64,000 nt of DNA from Methanobacterium_D sp040373355 (GTDB lineage: Archaea; Methanobacteriota; Methanobacteria; Methanobacteriales; Methanobacteriaceae), in contig NZ_CP166866.1 of the NCBI RefSeq assembly GCF_047495555.1, forward strand, positions 1,276,001 through 1,340,000. The letters are read 5' to 3'. Positions 43,754 through 52,722 of this stretch are shown here, in pieces (within the stretch, counting starts at the first letter, position 1; each line of letters starts with the position of its first letter). Both the position numbers and the translations under genes were made by a program. The notes under the pieces were generated by a model that made no database searches, was not told where the DNA came from, and worked only from the letters and a program-made list of their open reading frames with translations.

Positions 43754-45277
43754 GTGAGTTCTATAAATAAAAGCAAATGTATAATGGTACAAGGAACCTC
43801 ATCAAATGCTGGAAAAAGCGTAGTTGTAGCTGCACTTTGCAGAATATTCTCTAAAAGAGGTTACAAAGTAGCACCTTTTAAATCTCAAAACATGTCTTTA
43901 AATTCTTATACGACTCATGAAAATGCAGAAATTGCCATAGCTCAAGTTTTGCAGGCAGAAGCAGCAGGAGTTGAACCATCTTATCATATGAATCCTATTT
44001 TGCTTAAACCAAAAGAAGATTTTATATCTCAAGTAATAGTTCATGGAAAAGCAGTTAATGATATGAATTTTTATGATTATCAAACTTCATTTAGAGATAA
44101 GGCTTTAAAAGCTATAAACGAGTCTCTTGATTCTTTAAAAGAAGAATATGATATTATAGTAATTGAAGGTGCTGGCTCTCCTGCAGAGATCAATATGAAG
44201 GATAAGGACCTTGCAAATATGAAAATAGCACATCTTGCAGATGCAGATGTTATTTTAGTAGCAGATATTGATAGGGGCGGCGTTTTTGCATCAATAGCAG
44301 GTACATTTGCATTACTTGATGAAAAGGATAGAAAGCGGATTAAAGGGATTATAATTAATAAATTTAGGGGAAATCTAGAAATATTGATTCCAGGAATTCG
44401 TCAGATTGAAGTGATTGTTGGAGTACCTGTTCTAGGAGTCATGCCTTACGATGAAAGCCTTAAACTCCCTGAAGAAGATTCAGCTTCCCTTTCAGAACAT
44501 AAGTACAGTAAAAACGAGAAAATTAATATTGGAGTTATGAGACTTCCTAGAATATCTAACTTTACCGATATTGATCCCTTGGAATATGAACCTGATATTG
44601 GAATAAAGTTAATTGAAATGGGAAATAAAATGGGAAGTCTAGATGCAGTTATAATTCCTGGAACCAGAAATACTGTAAGTGATATGGTAGCTTTAAATGA
44701 AGCAGGTTTTGCAGACGAAATAGCTCAAATATCAAAAGAAATCCCTGTTTTTGGAATTTGTGGGGGTTATCAAATTCTTGGAACTAAAATCATTGATGAA
44801 ACTTTTAAAGAGTCTAAATACGGCACTGTTGAAGGAATTGGTATTTTAGATGCTAAGACCCGGTTTGATCGAATAGATAAAATTGTTACTCAAAGTGAAG
44901 TTCAAGTAATTGGAAATGGAATGTTTGGAGATATAAATGGCGACGTGATAAATGGATATGAACTTCATGAGGGTTTAACTATACTTGGAAATTCTAAACC
45001 TCTTTTTAAAGTTATTAAGGGGTGTGGAAACTATCCATCATCGGGTTATGATGGCGCAGTGGAAGGATTAACTACGGGTACCTATTTACACGGCATATTC
45101 CATAACTTTAAATTTAGAAGAGCGTTTACAGATTATTTAAGAGTTCAAAATGGTCTTGAGGCTCTTGAATTTAATGAAGATAACTTTGAAACAATAAAAC
45201 AATTTTCAATTGATAGATTAGCAGAAATAGTTGAAGAAAATGTCGATCTATCAATTATTGAAAAATCAATAGAATAA
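43754..45277 (+). CDS. cbiP: Cobyric acid synthase
   Basis: Glutamine-dependent amidation of adenosyl-cobyrinic diamide at four carboxyls, in cobamide synthesis. 507 residues. N-terminal synthetase domain: MVQGTSSNAGKSVVVAALCRIF (P-loop), APFKSQNMSLNSYTT, ADIDRGGVFASIAGT. C-terminal glutaminase domain with the nucleophile Cys in FGICGGYQILG and a His in YLHGIFHN. Starts with GTG at 43754 after CAGGGG. Cobamide is needed for the methyltransferase Mtr. No other cob gene is nearby. Confidence 0.93.
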   Translation: MSSINKSKCIMVQGTSSNAGKSVVVAALCRIFSKRGYKVAPFKSQNMSLNSYTTHENAEIAIAQVLQAEAAGVEPSYHMNPILLKPKEDFISQVIVHGKAVNDMNFYDYQTSFRDKALKAINESLDSLKEEYDIIVIEGAGSPAEINMKDKDLANMKIAHLADADVILVADIDRGGVFASIAGTFALLDEKDRKRIKGIIINKFRGNLEILIPGIRQIEVIVGVPVLGVMPYDESLKLPEEDSASLSEHKYSKNEKINIGVMRLPRISNFTDIDPLEYEPDIGIKLIEMGNKMGSLDAVIIPGTRNTVSDMVALNEAGFADEIAQISKEIPVFGICGGYQILGTKIIDETFKESKYGTVEGIGILDAKTRFDRIDKIVTQSEVQVIGNGMFGDINGDVINGYELHEGLTILGNSKPLFKVIKGCGNYPSSGYDGAVEGLTTGTYLHGIFHNFKFRRAFTDYLRVQNGLEALEFNEDNFETIKQFSIDRLAEIVEENVDLSIIEKSIE

Positions 45278-45312
45278 TTTTAAAATAAAAATGTGTAGAA
45301 CAATTCTACATA

Positions 45313-45768
45313 TTATTTAATTTGTTCTAGTGGCTTGTTTTTTGATCTTATTAGGAGTATTGTACATGGAGCTGAGTGCACTACTTTTTCTGAAACGCTT
45401 CCGAGTAAGTGCTTATCAATTTTACTCTTCCCTGTTCCCATAATAATAACATCAACATCTTCATCTTCAGCAATTTTAATAATCTGTTCTGCTGGATCTC
45501 CTTCAATAAGCATTGGCCTAAAACTAATCTTGCAATGAGCAGGAGCGGTAAATTCTTTTTCCATACTATCTAAAATTTCTTTTCCTCTTGCTTTTAATTC
45601 TTCAACCATCATTTGCTTAACTTTTTTAGGAGTTAAAAAAGGCGCGGAATTATCTGCTACATAAAGTCCAATAACTTCTATTCCTCTTTCATTTATTAGA
45701 TCTAGAGTATGTTCTATAATTTCATCCAGATATTCACCAGTGCTTGTTACTAATATTTTCTTGTACAT
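45313..45768 (-). CDS. Universal stress protein UspA family
   Basis: 151 residues. N-terminal KKILVTSTGEYLDEIIEHTLDL and the C-terminal ATP-loop MGTGKSKIDKHLLGSVSEKVVHSAPCTILLI (G-2x-G-9x-G-S/T) mark an ATP-binding UspA. Its ribosome site GGGTGATT contains the stop codon of the exchanger gene upstream, so the two are translationally coupled and the Usp may tune the exchanger. Ends in KNKPLEQIK. Confidence 0.88.
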   Translation of the reverse strand: MYKKILVTSTGEYLDEIIEHTLDLINERGIEVIGLYVADNSAPFLTPKKVKQMMVEELKARGKEILDSMEKEFTAPAHCKISFRPMLIEGDPAEQIIKIAEDEDVDVIIMGTGKSKIDKHLLGSVSEKVVHSAPCTILLIRSKNKPLEQIK

Positions 45769-45772
45769 TTAA

Positions 45773-46765
45773 TCACCCTAAAAATCCTATTCTTATAACT
45801 GCATAAGTAATATAGGTCGCCAGTAATATAATTCCATTGATTCTAGTCAGTTTCATACCTCTTCTTATCAATAAGAGTACCAGTATTGTAACAAATATCA
45901 TTACCGGAGCATCGAAATAAAGTGAAATAGGATCTACTGGAACATTCATGATAAGAGCAGGTAATCCAATTCCTATAAGTATGTTGAATGTGTTACTTCC
46001 AAGTACTGTTCCTATTGATAAATCATGCAAACCTTTCATAGCAGAAGAAAAGGTAACAACAAGTTCTGGAATACTGGTTCCAACAGCAAGTACAAATAAA
46101 CCCATTATCATTTCAGGAATACCTAAAATTTCTCCAATTCCTGATCCACTATAGACTAATAATCTGCATCCCACTACCAATCCTGCAAATCCAATTAAAG
46201 TCCATATAATAGTTTTAGAACTAATTGATTTAAGTTTAGATTCAGACTTATTGCCTTTTTCTTCAGATCCAAATTTATTTTCAATTTCCTGTTTATTATT
46301 TTCAGTATCTTCTCTTTGAGCTTTTATCAAAGTTCGTAGGTAAAATACATATACCATTATCATGACAATGGCTGCTATTTTCCCAATGTCACCAAAGAAC
46401 ATGAAAAACATAAGTATGAGGGCTGTAGCAAGGGTAATTGCCCCATCTCTTGTGAGTCCTTTAGTATTCGATTTAATAACACCTGCAAAAGCTGCTGTTA
46501 TCCCTAATATTCCTGCAATATTCCATATGTTTGACCCAATTACAGTTCCAACACCTATATCTACATTACCACTTAATGTAGCTATCATTGCAGAACCAAA
46601 TTCGGGTAAGGATGTTCCAATGGCTGATGCTGTAACACCTAGTATTATTTGTGATATTCCAAGTGTTGTACCTATTTCTACAATATTATCAACAAAAATA
46701 TCTGCTGATTTTATTACTATTATCAATGATACGATTAAAATCCCTATTAATGCGAAAATTTCCAT
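45773..46765 (-). CDS. Na+/Ca2+ exchanger family (CaCA, YrbG type)
   Basis: 330 residues, ten or eleven predicted helices in two inverted halves joined by a cytoplasmic polar loop (about 150-185, rich in Glu/Lys/Ser). Both alpha repeats are present: GTSLPEFGSAMIATLSG with GSNIWNIAG in the first and GTSIPELVVTFSSAMKG with GSNTFNILIGIG in the second; the Glu in each are ion ligands. Exports Ca in exchange for Na or H. CGGTGAG before the ATG; co-translated with UspA. Confidence 0.92.
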   Translation of the reverse strand: MEIFALIGILIVSLIIVIKSADIFVDNIVEIGTTLGISQIILGVTASAIGTSLPEFGSAMIATLSGNVDIGVGTVIGSNIWNIAGILGITAAFAGVIKSNTKGLTRDGAITLATALILMFFMFFGDIGKIAAIVMIMVYVFYLRTLIKAQREDTENNKQEIENKFGSEEKGNKSESKLKSISSKTIIWTLIGFAGLVVGCRLLVYSGSGIGEILGIPEMIMGLFVLAVGTSIPELVVTFSSAMKGLHDLSIGTVLGSNTFNILIGIGLPALIMNVPVDPISLYFDAPVMIFVTILVLLLIRRGMKLTRINGIILLATYITYAVIRIGFLG

Positions 46766-46967
46766 ATACTCACCGGAAGAATGTTACCTTTTACCTTTTA
46801 TAAATGTATCGAACATATAAATATTTAGTGATGTAGTTATTAATTTTTCTAAAATTAAATAAATTAATTAAGAATTTAATACAGAAATTATTGTTAATTT
46901 TGTCTCTAAAATGAAATATTGTTTATCCAGTAAAATATCTTGTTAAAAACTCAAACTAGTGTGAAAA

Positions 46968-48011
46968 ATGATAAATCTTAAAAAAATAACAAAAAAATCA
47001 GGATTACCTCCAGGATCATTAGTCTATACTGGAAAAAAAGACGTGAAAACTAAAATAACTCTCATTGAATTTGATAAAGATACATTTAATGAAAAATTTA
47101 TTGAAGATTGTCCTGTAATTAAAAATGAAAATACCATAAAATGGGTAAAAGTAAATGGTTTTTCTCAAGTAGATACTATAAAAAAAATAGGAAAATGTTT
47201 TAATTTACATCCTTTAGTAATGGAGGATATTTTAAACACGCATCAAAGGCCAAAAATTGAAGATTATAATGATTATTTATATCTGGTTTTGAAATTATTT
47301 GATAACGAAAAAGAAGGACGCATACACACTAAACAGATAAGTTTAATTCTCGAAAATAATCTTGTAATTACTTTTCAAGATGATAATGATAAAATATTTG
47401 ATGTAATTTTAAAACGTTTAAAATCAGACAGTCCGCTTAGAAAAAGGGGTGCAGATTATCTACTTTATTCACTTATTGATACTGTAATTGACAGCTATTT
47501 TTTAGACCTTGAAGCGCTTGAAGATAGAATAGAACTTATAGAAGAGGATCTGATTGAAAATGTTAATTCCAGTGTTCTGCAGCGTATTCATACTGTCAAA
47601 ATAGATATTATAACTCTTAGAAAGGCAATTTGGCCCCTTAGGGAAATGTTAAGAGATCTTGAATCTCATGAATATTCATTAATTGATGAATCAACAAATT
47701 TTTACCTAAGGGATGTTTATGATCACTCAATGCATGTTTTTGAAACCCTTGAGTCATTTAGGGATAGAATTTCAGAAATGCTTGACATTTATCTTTCAAG
47801 TACAAGCAATAGACTAAATGAGATTGTGAGGGTTTTAACAATAATATCTACTATTTTTGTTCCTTTGACGTTTATTGTTGGCCTTTATGGTATGAATTTT
47901 AGATTCATGCCTGAAATAGATCACCCTTATTCATATCCTATAGTTATAGTGGGTATGTTATTAATTGCTCTTTCTATGCTTTTTTACTTTAAAAGGAAGA
48001 AATGGATATAG
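46968..48011 (+). CDS. corA: CorA-family Mg2+/Co2+ transporter, copy 1
   Basis: 347 residues. Cytoplasmic alpha/beta domain, long helix (about 170-290) and two C-terminal membrane helices with the pore motif YGMNF between them. IDTVIDSYFLDLEALEDRIE and FVPLTFIVG are typical. Homohomopentamer by family knowledge. GTGTGA precedes the ATG. Followed by a second corA in the same direction about 100 bp on; the two differ clearly in sequence, so the duplication is old. Confidence 0.93.
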   Translation: MINLKKITKKSGLPPGSLVYTGKKDVKTKITLIEFDKDTFNEKFIEDCPVIKNENTIKWVKVNGFSQVDTIKKIGKCFNLHPLVMEDILNTHQRPKIEDYNDYLYLVLKLFDNEKEGRIHTKQISLILENNLVITFQDDNDKIFDVILKRLKSDSPLRKRGADYLLYSLIDTVIDSYFLDLEALEDRIELIEEDLIENVNSSVLQRIHTVKIDIITLRKAIWPLREMLRDLESHEYSLIDESTNFYLRDVYDHSMHVFETLESFRDRISEMLDIYLSSTSNRLNEIVRVLTIISTIFVPLTFIVGLYGMNFRFMPEIDHPYSYPIVIVGMLLIALSMLFYFKRKKWI

Positions 48012-48112
48012 ACTAGTTATCATTCATTTATTCATTACTTTTCAATGTTTAAATCACGTAAATTAAATAATTTAATTAATAAGTATAAACAAATATTTAT
48101 TACGTGGTTATA

Positions 48113-49156
48113 ATGGAAGATGTAAATTTAAAACCCCGAGAATCTACTATTGACTCAGGATCACTTATTTATGAAGGTAATGAAATTGTAGAAGCAGATA
48201 TTACTTTAATCGAGTATAATAAAGAAAGTCGTAAAGAAGAAAAGTTTGAAGAATGTCGAAAATTTAAAAATGAAGATGCAGTAAAATGGGTTAAGATTAA
48301 TGGATATTCACGTATTGAAATACAAGAAATGGGCCGATGTTTTAATTTACATCCTCTTGTTTTAGAAGATATTAACACTGATCAACGTCCTAAGATAGAA
48401 GAATATAAAGATTATCTATTTCTAGTAGTAAAAAAGTTTAATAAAGTAAAATATGGAATCAATACTGAACAGATTAGTTTTATTCTGGGAAAAAACTTTG
48501 TTATTTCATTTCAAGAACAAGATACTGGACTTTTTAAAATAGTTGAAAAACAAATCAGTATAAAAGAAAGTATAATAAGAGATAATAGTGCGGATTTTCT
48601 CCTTTATTCCTTATTAGATACTGTAGTAGATAGCTATTATACTATACTTGAAGAAATGGAAGATGAAATAGATTTTCTAGAAAAAGAGTTGATTAATAAT
48701 GCCAGTAAAAAAACTTTGAATTCAATCAATGCACTTAAAAGGGATATTATAACACTTAGAAAAGGAATATGGCCACTAAAAGAAGTTACAAGTACGCTTA
48801 AAACTAGTAATTTCCCTTTAATTACTGATACAACTGATATATATTTAAGAGATGTTTATGATCATAGTATTCAAGTTTCTGATATGCTGGATACATTTAG
48901 GGATACAGTCTCAGGGATGCTGGATACTTATCTTTCCAGTATGAGTAATAATTTAAATGAAATTGTAAGGGTTTTAACCATTATTTCTGTTATTTTTGTT
49001 CCTTTAACATTTATAACTGGTTTTTTTGGTATGAACTTTCAAAACATGGTAGAAGTAATCTCAATAACAACAATATTTACACTTGCGGTTATAATAATGA
49101 TTACTACTCCTTTAGTAATGTTATTTTATTTTAAAAGAAAAGGATGGCTTGATTAA
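48113..49156 (+). CDS. corA: CorA-family Mg2+/Co2+ transporter, copy 2
   Basis: 347 residues. Same layout as copy 1: HPLVLEDINTDQRPKIEEYKDYLFLV, long stalk helix, IFVPLTFITGFFGMNF (GMN pore motif) and a last helix ending KRKGWLD. After GMNF the loop NMVEVIS lacks the acidic EIDHP found in copy 1, so ion selection or gating may differ. Start at the ATG at 48113; a GTG three codons earlier is possible. Confidence 0.92.
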   Translation: MEDVNLKPRESTIDSGSLIYEGNEIVEADITLIEYNKESRKEEKFEECRKFKNEDAVKWVKINGYSRIEIQEMGRCFNLHPLVLEDINTDQRPKIEEYKDYLFLVVKKFNKVKYGINTEQISFILGKNFVISFQEQDTGLFKIVEKQISIKESIIRDNSADFLLYSLLDTVVDSYYTILEEMEDEIDFLEKELINNASKKTLNSINALKRDIITLRKGIWPLKEVTSTLKTSNFPLITDTTDIYLRDVYDHSIQVSDMLDTFRDTVSGMLDTYLSSMSNNLNEIVRVLTIISVIFVPLTFITGFFGMNFQNMVEVISITTIFTLAVIIMITTPLVMLFYFKRKGWLD

Positions 49157-49308
49157 TCATTTTTATTTATTAAGTTTGAAGACAATATTTTTCATAAGAA
49201 ATAGTTAATGGGAACGTTTTTGATTATAAATTAATTATTTGAGCATTAAGAATAATATTAAGATGGTTAATCACCTTACATAACGTAAATCGATTTTTTA
49301 TTAACCTA

Positions 49309-49320
49309 AAAGTTTATATA
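49309..49320 (+). promoter_or_regulatory. Promoter of the tRNA-Gly pair
   Basis: TTTATATA (49313-49320) preceded by AAAAG (a BRE-like purine stretch) and centred 29 bp before the first tRNA, the usual distance for an archaeal stable-RNA promoter. One transcript likely carries both tRNAs, which are two bases apart. Confidence 0.65.
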
Positions 49321-49345
49321 CTATAAACCCAAAATATGAGGGTAT

Positions 49346-49419
49346 GCGGTGTTAGTCCAGCCTGGTTAAGACTCTGGCCTGCCACGCCAGTGACCCGGGT
49401 TCAAATCCCGGACGCCGCA
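49346..49419 (+). tRNA. tRNA-Gly (GCC)
   Basis: 74-nt cloverleaf. Acceptor GCGGTGT pairs with the 3' strand ACGCCGC (one G-U), anticodon stem CTGGC/GCCAG with loop CTGCCAC, anticodon GCC; T-arm CCGGG/CCCGG. Discriminator A, no encoded CCA. Two bases before the next tRNA. Confidence 0.95.
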
Positions 49420-49421
49420 TC

Positions 49422-49495
49422 GCGGCTGTAGTATAGTCTGGTTAGTACTTGGGCCTTCCAAGCCTACAGCCCGGGTTCAAATCCCGGCAGCCGCA
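49422..49495 (+). tRNA. tRNA-Gly (TCC)
   Basis: 74-nt cloverleaf. Acceptor GCGGCTG pairs with CAGCCGC. Anticodon stem TGGGC/GCCTA with loop CTTCCAA gives anticodon TCC, reading GGA and GGG. T-arm CCGGG/CCCGG. Discriminator A. Shares a transcript with tRNA-Gly (GCC). Confidence 0.95.
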
Positions 49496-49598
49496 CTTTA
49501 CTGAAAATCTTATTTTTGAAATTAAAATTAATAATTATAAAAAAAATAATAGGAAATATAATAATATTACATTAATTTTGTAATATTCTAATTTTTAT

Positions 49599-49997
49599 TT
49601 ACTGTGGGATAAGGATCTCTGCAGCGACTAATCTGCAAATGTCTGTTTTTGTAATAACACCAATTGGTTTTTCTTTTTCAAGCACTAGCAGACCAGATAC
49701 ATCTGCTCTTAACATCAAATTTGCAGCATCTTCAATTTTATCTGATGATTCTATTGTAATAATATCATCAGTCATTATATCTTTTATTTTCACGGCATCA
49801 GATTTTTTAGGAGCAGGTTTAATGGTGCCAAGTATCCCAACAAGATCAAGATAAGATATTACTCCTACTGGTTTTTCATTATCCATAACAAAAAGCCGTC
49901 TTATACCTTTTCTATACATTTTTTCAAAGGCTTCAAGGGGGCTTGTTTCTGGACTTATTGATATCACACCTTGATTCATTGCTTCTTTAACTTCCAT
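49599..49997 (-). CDS. Two-CBS-domain protein
   Basis: 132 residues, nothing but a tandem CBS pair: MNQGVISISPETSPLEAFEKMYRKGIRRLFVMDNEKPVGVISYLDLV and IMTDDIITIESSDKIEDAANLMLRADVSGLLVLEKEKPIGVITKTDI. Such pairs bind adenine nucleotides and act as energy sensors or, in methanogens, bind other ligands. GGAGTGAT before the ATG. Divergent from nikR over a 340-bp gap. Confidence 0.88.
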   Translation of the reverse strand: MEVKEAMNQGVISISPETSPLEAFEKMYRKGIRRLFVMDNEKPVGVISYLDLVGILGTIKPAPKKSDAVKIKDIMTDDIITIESSDKIEDAANLMLRADVSGLLVLEKEKPIGVITKTDICRLVAAEILIPQ

Positions 49998-50138
49998 TGT
50001 ATCACTCCATTTTTATATTATCAATAATAATGAATCTCTAAGTTTATATTGATATTAAGCAGTTAAAATGTTTTTTTATTTTTTTGTAATACCATTAATT
50101 ATATATATTACTTATACAATATTAAGTATTACAATCAT

Positions 50139-50183
50139 TGTCCTTGGAGAACAATATTGTTTGCTAAGGACAAAGTTTAAATA
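50139..50183 (+). promoter_or_regulatory. nikR promoter module A (palindrome plus TATA)
   Basis: The core ACAATATTGT (50151-50160) lies at the centre of a 34-bp imperfect palindrome running from TGTCCTT (50139) to AAGGACA (50172). TTTAAATA (50176-50183) follows, 20.5 bp from the palindrome centre to the first T. This module faces nikR but lies 156 bp before its start. Module B repeats the same arrangement. Confidence 0.55.
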
Positions 50184-50250
50184 CTACTAATACGTTGAAT
50201 ATGTATTATATCATATGAATTGAAAAATTAATATGTATAAAGATTGTTTG

Positions 50251-50289
50251 ATGCACACAATATTGTTGTAGCATGACAACATTTAAATA
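50251..50289 (+). promoter_or_regulatory. nikR promoter module B (palindrome plus TATA)
   Basis: ACAATATTGT (50257-50266) flanked by ATGC (50251-50254) and GCAT (50271-50274), then TTTAAATA at 50282-50289, again 20.5 bp from palindrome centre to TATA. Expected start near 50310, giving a leader of about 28 nt with GGAGGG as ribosome site. Probable site of nickel-dependent autoregulation by NikR; by inference only. Confidence 0.55.
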
Positions 50290-50338
50290 CTATAAAATAT
50301 TATGATATTAATAAAGTAATACTGGAGGGAAAAATGTG

Positions 50339-50785
50339 ATGAGAATTAGTATGTCACTACCAAAAAAATTGTTAAATGAATTTGACGGAGTATTAAAAGA
50401 CAGGGGATACCAATCCCGGTCCAAAGGTATCAGAGATGCTTTAAAAGATTATATAGTAAGGTACCAGTGGATGAACGAAATGGAAGGAGAAAGAATCGGA
50501 ATTATTGCGGTAATCTACGACCACCACTACACTGGAGTAATGGAAGACCTTACTGAAATTCAGCACGATTACAAAGATTTCATTAACGCAGTAATGCACG
50601 TCCACATGACCGACAAACACTGTCTTGAAGTAGTTGTAGTTAAAGGCGACGTTAAATACATTAGAGCACTCTCAGAAAAAATAATGAGATTAAAAGGTGT
50701 AGAGCACGTACGTTTAACCAGTACTGCAGTCGGAAAGTCAATGGATCTTGAAAAATCTGGTGCAAGTAGTACAATTGCACAATAA
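50339..50785 (+). CDS. nikR: Nickel-responsive regulator NikR
   Basis: 148 residues. N-terminal ribbon-helix-helix (MRISMSLPKKLLNEFDGVLKDRGY, 1-24; SRSKGIRDALKDYI) and C-terminal ACT-type Ni-binding tetramer domain. Counting from the ATG at 50339, the ligands fall at His76, His87, His89 and Cys95, the same numbers as in E. coli NikR, which supports this start over the GTG one codon earlier. Represses nickel uptake when Ni is plentiful. Two palindrome-TATA modules upstream. Followed by a methyltransferase and a hydrogenase protease. Confidence 0.93.
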   Translation: MRISMSLPKKLLNEFDGVLKDRGYQSRSKGIRDALKDYIVRYQWMNEMEGERIGIIAVIYDHHYTGVMEDLTEIQHDYKDFINAVMHVHMTDKHCLEVVVVKGDVKYIRALSEKIMRLKGVEHVRLTSTAVGKSMDLEKSGASSTIAQ

Positions 50786-50821
50786 TTAAATTTTTTATAA
50801 ATACACTTTTTATTTAGATGT

Positions 50822-51652
50822 ATGTGTGCGTTAAAACAACCTATAGATGACTTAAAGTCTTTAAAACGTATAATGCACACAAACCCTTATCATTTTAATC
50901 TTTTATCCGATGAAGAAAGGATAACTTCTTTTAAAGAGGCAATAGAACAAAAAGCCCGCGGAACGGTATATGATATCGGTGCAGGTTGTGGAATTTTATC
51001 TATTCTTGCTTCACATTATTCTGATTCTGTTTATTCTGTTGAAATTAATCCAAATACTGCAAAGCTTGCAGATTTTAATTTTAAAAAATTTTCTAATATT
51101 CACTTAATTAACAAAGATGCTAGAGATATTATTTTTGAAGATAAAGCTGATTTAATCATCTGTGAAATGCTAGATACAGCTTTAATTGACGAAGAACAAG
51201 TTCCTGTTATTAATTCTATTATAAAATATCTAAAAGACGACGGTGACATAATTCCATGCAAAGTTTTTAATGGCGTAGAAATTATAAGCATGGATCGAGA
51301 TTACATTTGTTATGAAGACATTGAAGCAAACCAGAATCCTGATTATGATATAATGAGTAACTTTCTAATTTACAATGAAATAGAATTTAAAAATAAAATT
51401 GAAGAAGATTTAGAAGTCAATATTGATTTTAAAGTCTTAAAAAAAGGAATTATTTCAGGTATTAAAATTACAACATTTACTCTTTTAACTGAAGACATAA
51501 TCTGTGGGCCAACACCAATGCTTAATCCTCCACTTCTTGTTCCTATAGAAAAACTCAATGTAAATATAGGAGATAAAATAAAAATTAGTCTAAGTTATAG
51601 AATGGGTGGTGGACTAAATAGCATTAAAACAAGAGTTAAAAGAGTTTCTTAA
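50822..51652 (+). CDS. PRMT-like SAM-dependent methyltransferase
   Basis: 276 residues. Motif I VYDIGAGCGILSILAS near 48, VYSVEINPNTAKLA (post I), and LIICEMLDTALIDEEQVPVIN, which resembles the double-Glu loop of protein arginine methyltransferases, followed by a beta-rich C-terminal part with GVEIIS and GPTPMLNPPLLVP as in the PRMT barrel. The substrate could be a protein, but this is not shown. No good ribosome site is seen before the ATG at 50822. The hydrogenase protease overlaps its 3' end by 35 bases, so the two are coupled. Confidence 0.65.
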   Translation: MCALKQPIDDLKSLKRIMHTNPYHFNLLSDEERITSFKEAIEQKARGTVYDIGAGCGILSILASHYSDSVYSVEINPNTAKLADFNFKKFSNIHLINKDARDIIFEDKADLIICEMLDTALIDEEQVPVINSIIKYLKDDGDIIPCKVFNGVEIISMDRDYICYEDIEANQNPDYDIMSNFLIYNEIEFKNKIEEDLEVNIDFKVLKKGIISGIKITTFTLLTEDIICGPTPMLNPPLLVPIEKLNVNIGDKIKISLSYRMGGGLNSIKTRVKRVS

Positions 51653-52103
51653 AGATCATGGAAAAATAGCTATTTTAGGAATTGGAAATGAATTAAAGGG
51701 TGATGATGTTATTGGGCCATGTACAGCTGTTAAATTAGAAGCATTATTTAGGGAAAATGATAATGTCATTGTTTTTGATGGTGGAACTGTTCCGGAAAAC
51801 TATACAGGTATTATAAGAAAGGAAAATCCAACTCATATAATTTTAGTTGATGCTGTAGAAATGAATGAAGATCCTGGATACATAAGAGTTGTCCAAAAAG
51901 AAGAGATAGCTAAATATAATCTTTCAACTCATGCAATGCCAGTTTCATTTTTAATAAAGTTTATGGAATCTACAATTGATGCAGATATAATTCTGGTCGG
52001 AGTTCAGCCAAAAGGTATGGAGCTTATTGAAAATGTTTCAGAAGAAGTGAAAAAAAGCATAGATATTGTTGTAAATACAATTTTTGAAGTAATTAATTCT
52101 TGA
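51618..52103 (+). CDS. Hydrogenase maturation protease (HycI/FrcD type), non-standard start
   Basis: Cuts the C-terminal tail of a [NiFe] hydrogenase large subunit after Ni insertion. The frame opens at 51618 after a stop at 51615-51617 and runs 161 codons. Near its start is IAILGIGNELKGDDVIGP, with the Ni-sensing Asp, then DGGTVPENYTGII, HIILVDAVEM and STHAMPVSFLIKFM with the family His. No ATG, GTG or TTG occurs before 51861, which is far inside the domain. GGTGGTGGA at 51606-51613 is a strong ribosome site, leaving ATA at 51618 as the likely start codon. Alternatively there is a sequencing error or frameshift. Confidence 0.8.
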   Translation: MALKQELKEFLKDHGKIAILGIGNELKGDDVIGPCTAVKLEALFRENDNVIVFDGGTVPENYTGIIRKENPTHIILVDAVEMNEDPGYIRVVQKEEIAKYNLSTHAMPVSFLIKFMESTIDADIILVGVQPKGMELIENVSEEVKKSIDIVVNTIFEVINS

Positions 52104-52141
52104 AATTTAATTATAGTAAAAAGAAATTAAGGGATTTTAAA

Positions 52142-52513
52142 TTAAAGTTCTCTTAAAACCTTAGAAACCATATCTCTACATGAAGCAAGAGCTGGTGCTC
52201 CTGAAGTAAGTAGCACAACTCCCATTAAATCTGCTATTTCTTCTTTTGTTGCTCCTGCATTAATGGCAGCTCTAAGCTGCTGTTCAACGCAATATCCGCA
52301 TTGATTTGAGATTATTATTCCTAAAGCTATTAGTCTTTTTGTTTTTGTTGGTAAAGCTCCATCTTTTAGGATTATTCTATCGAACTTTCCGATTACATCT
52401 AAAAGTTCTGGATTCAATTCCTGATACATTTCTAATACATCTGGATGAAATCCCATTAATTTATCCGCTTGACCAATTGCGCAATGTTCTCCATGTCTTC
52501 TTTCATGTTCCAT
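52142..52513 (-). CDS. Carboxymuconolactone decarboxylase/AhpD-family protein
   Basis: 123 residues from the ATG at 52513, after GGTGAT. The CXXC motif is in SNQCGYCVEQQLRAAINAGATKEEI; the following MGVVLLTSGAPALASC is the usual helix. N-terminal His- and Cys-containing tail MEHERRHGEHCAIGQ may bind metal. Thiol-dependent peroxide reduction or a related role. Convergent with the hydrogenase protease gene. Confidence 0.83.
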   Translation of the reverse strand: MEHERRHGEHCAIGQADKLMGFHPDVLEMYQELNPELLDVIGKFDRIILKDGALPTKTKRLIALGIIISNQCGYCVEQQLRAAINAGATKEEIADLMGVVLLTSGAPALASCRDMVSKVLREL

Positions 52514-52722
52514 AAAATCACCATTTAATAATATCATTCTCTTATTTTATTAATTTTATTGTATTTTGTAATAAATTAATATATAAATTCTATTTCAAAT
52601 ATCTAAAAATGAGAAATGGGAAACAACATTTTTAAGTGATTAAAGACAAAAATTTTCATGCTAAAATAATAACTAATATTTGATGGATATTACAAAGAAT
52701 TTACACGATATTCAGTGATAAA

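Noticed and set aside
46800..46967. Mg-sensing riboswitch before corA
   Set aside because: The leader is AT-rich with no convincing multi-stem fold; nothing beyond a promoter can be supported.
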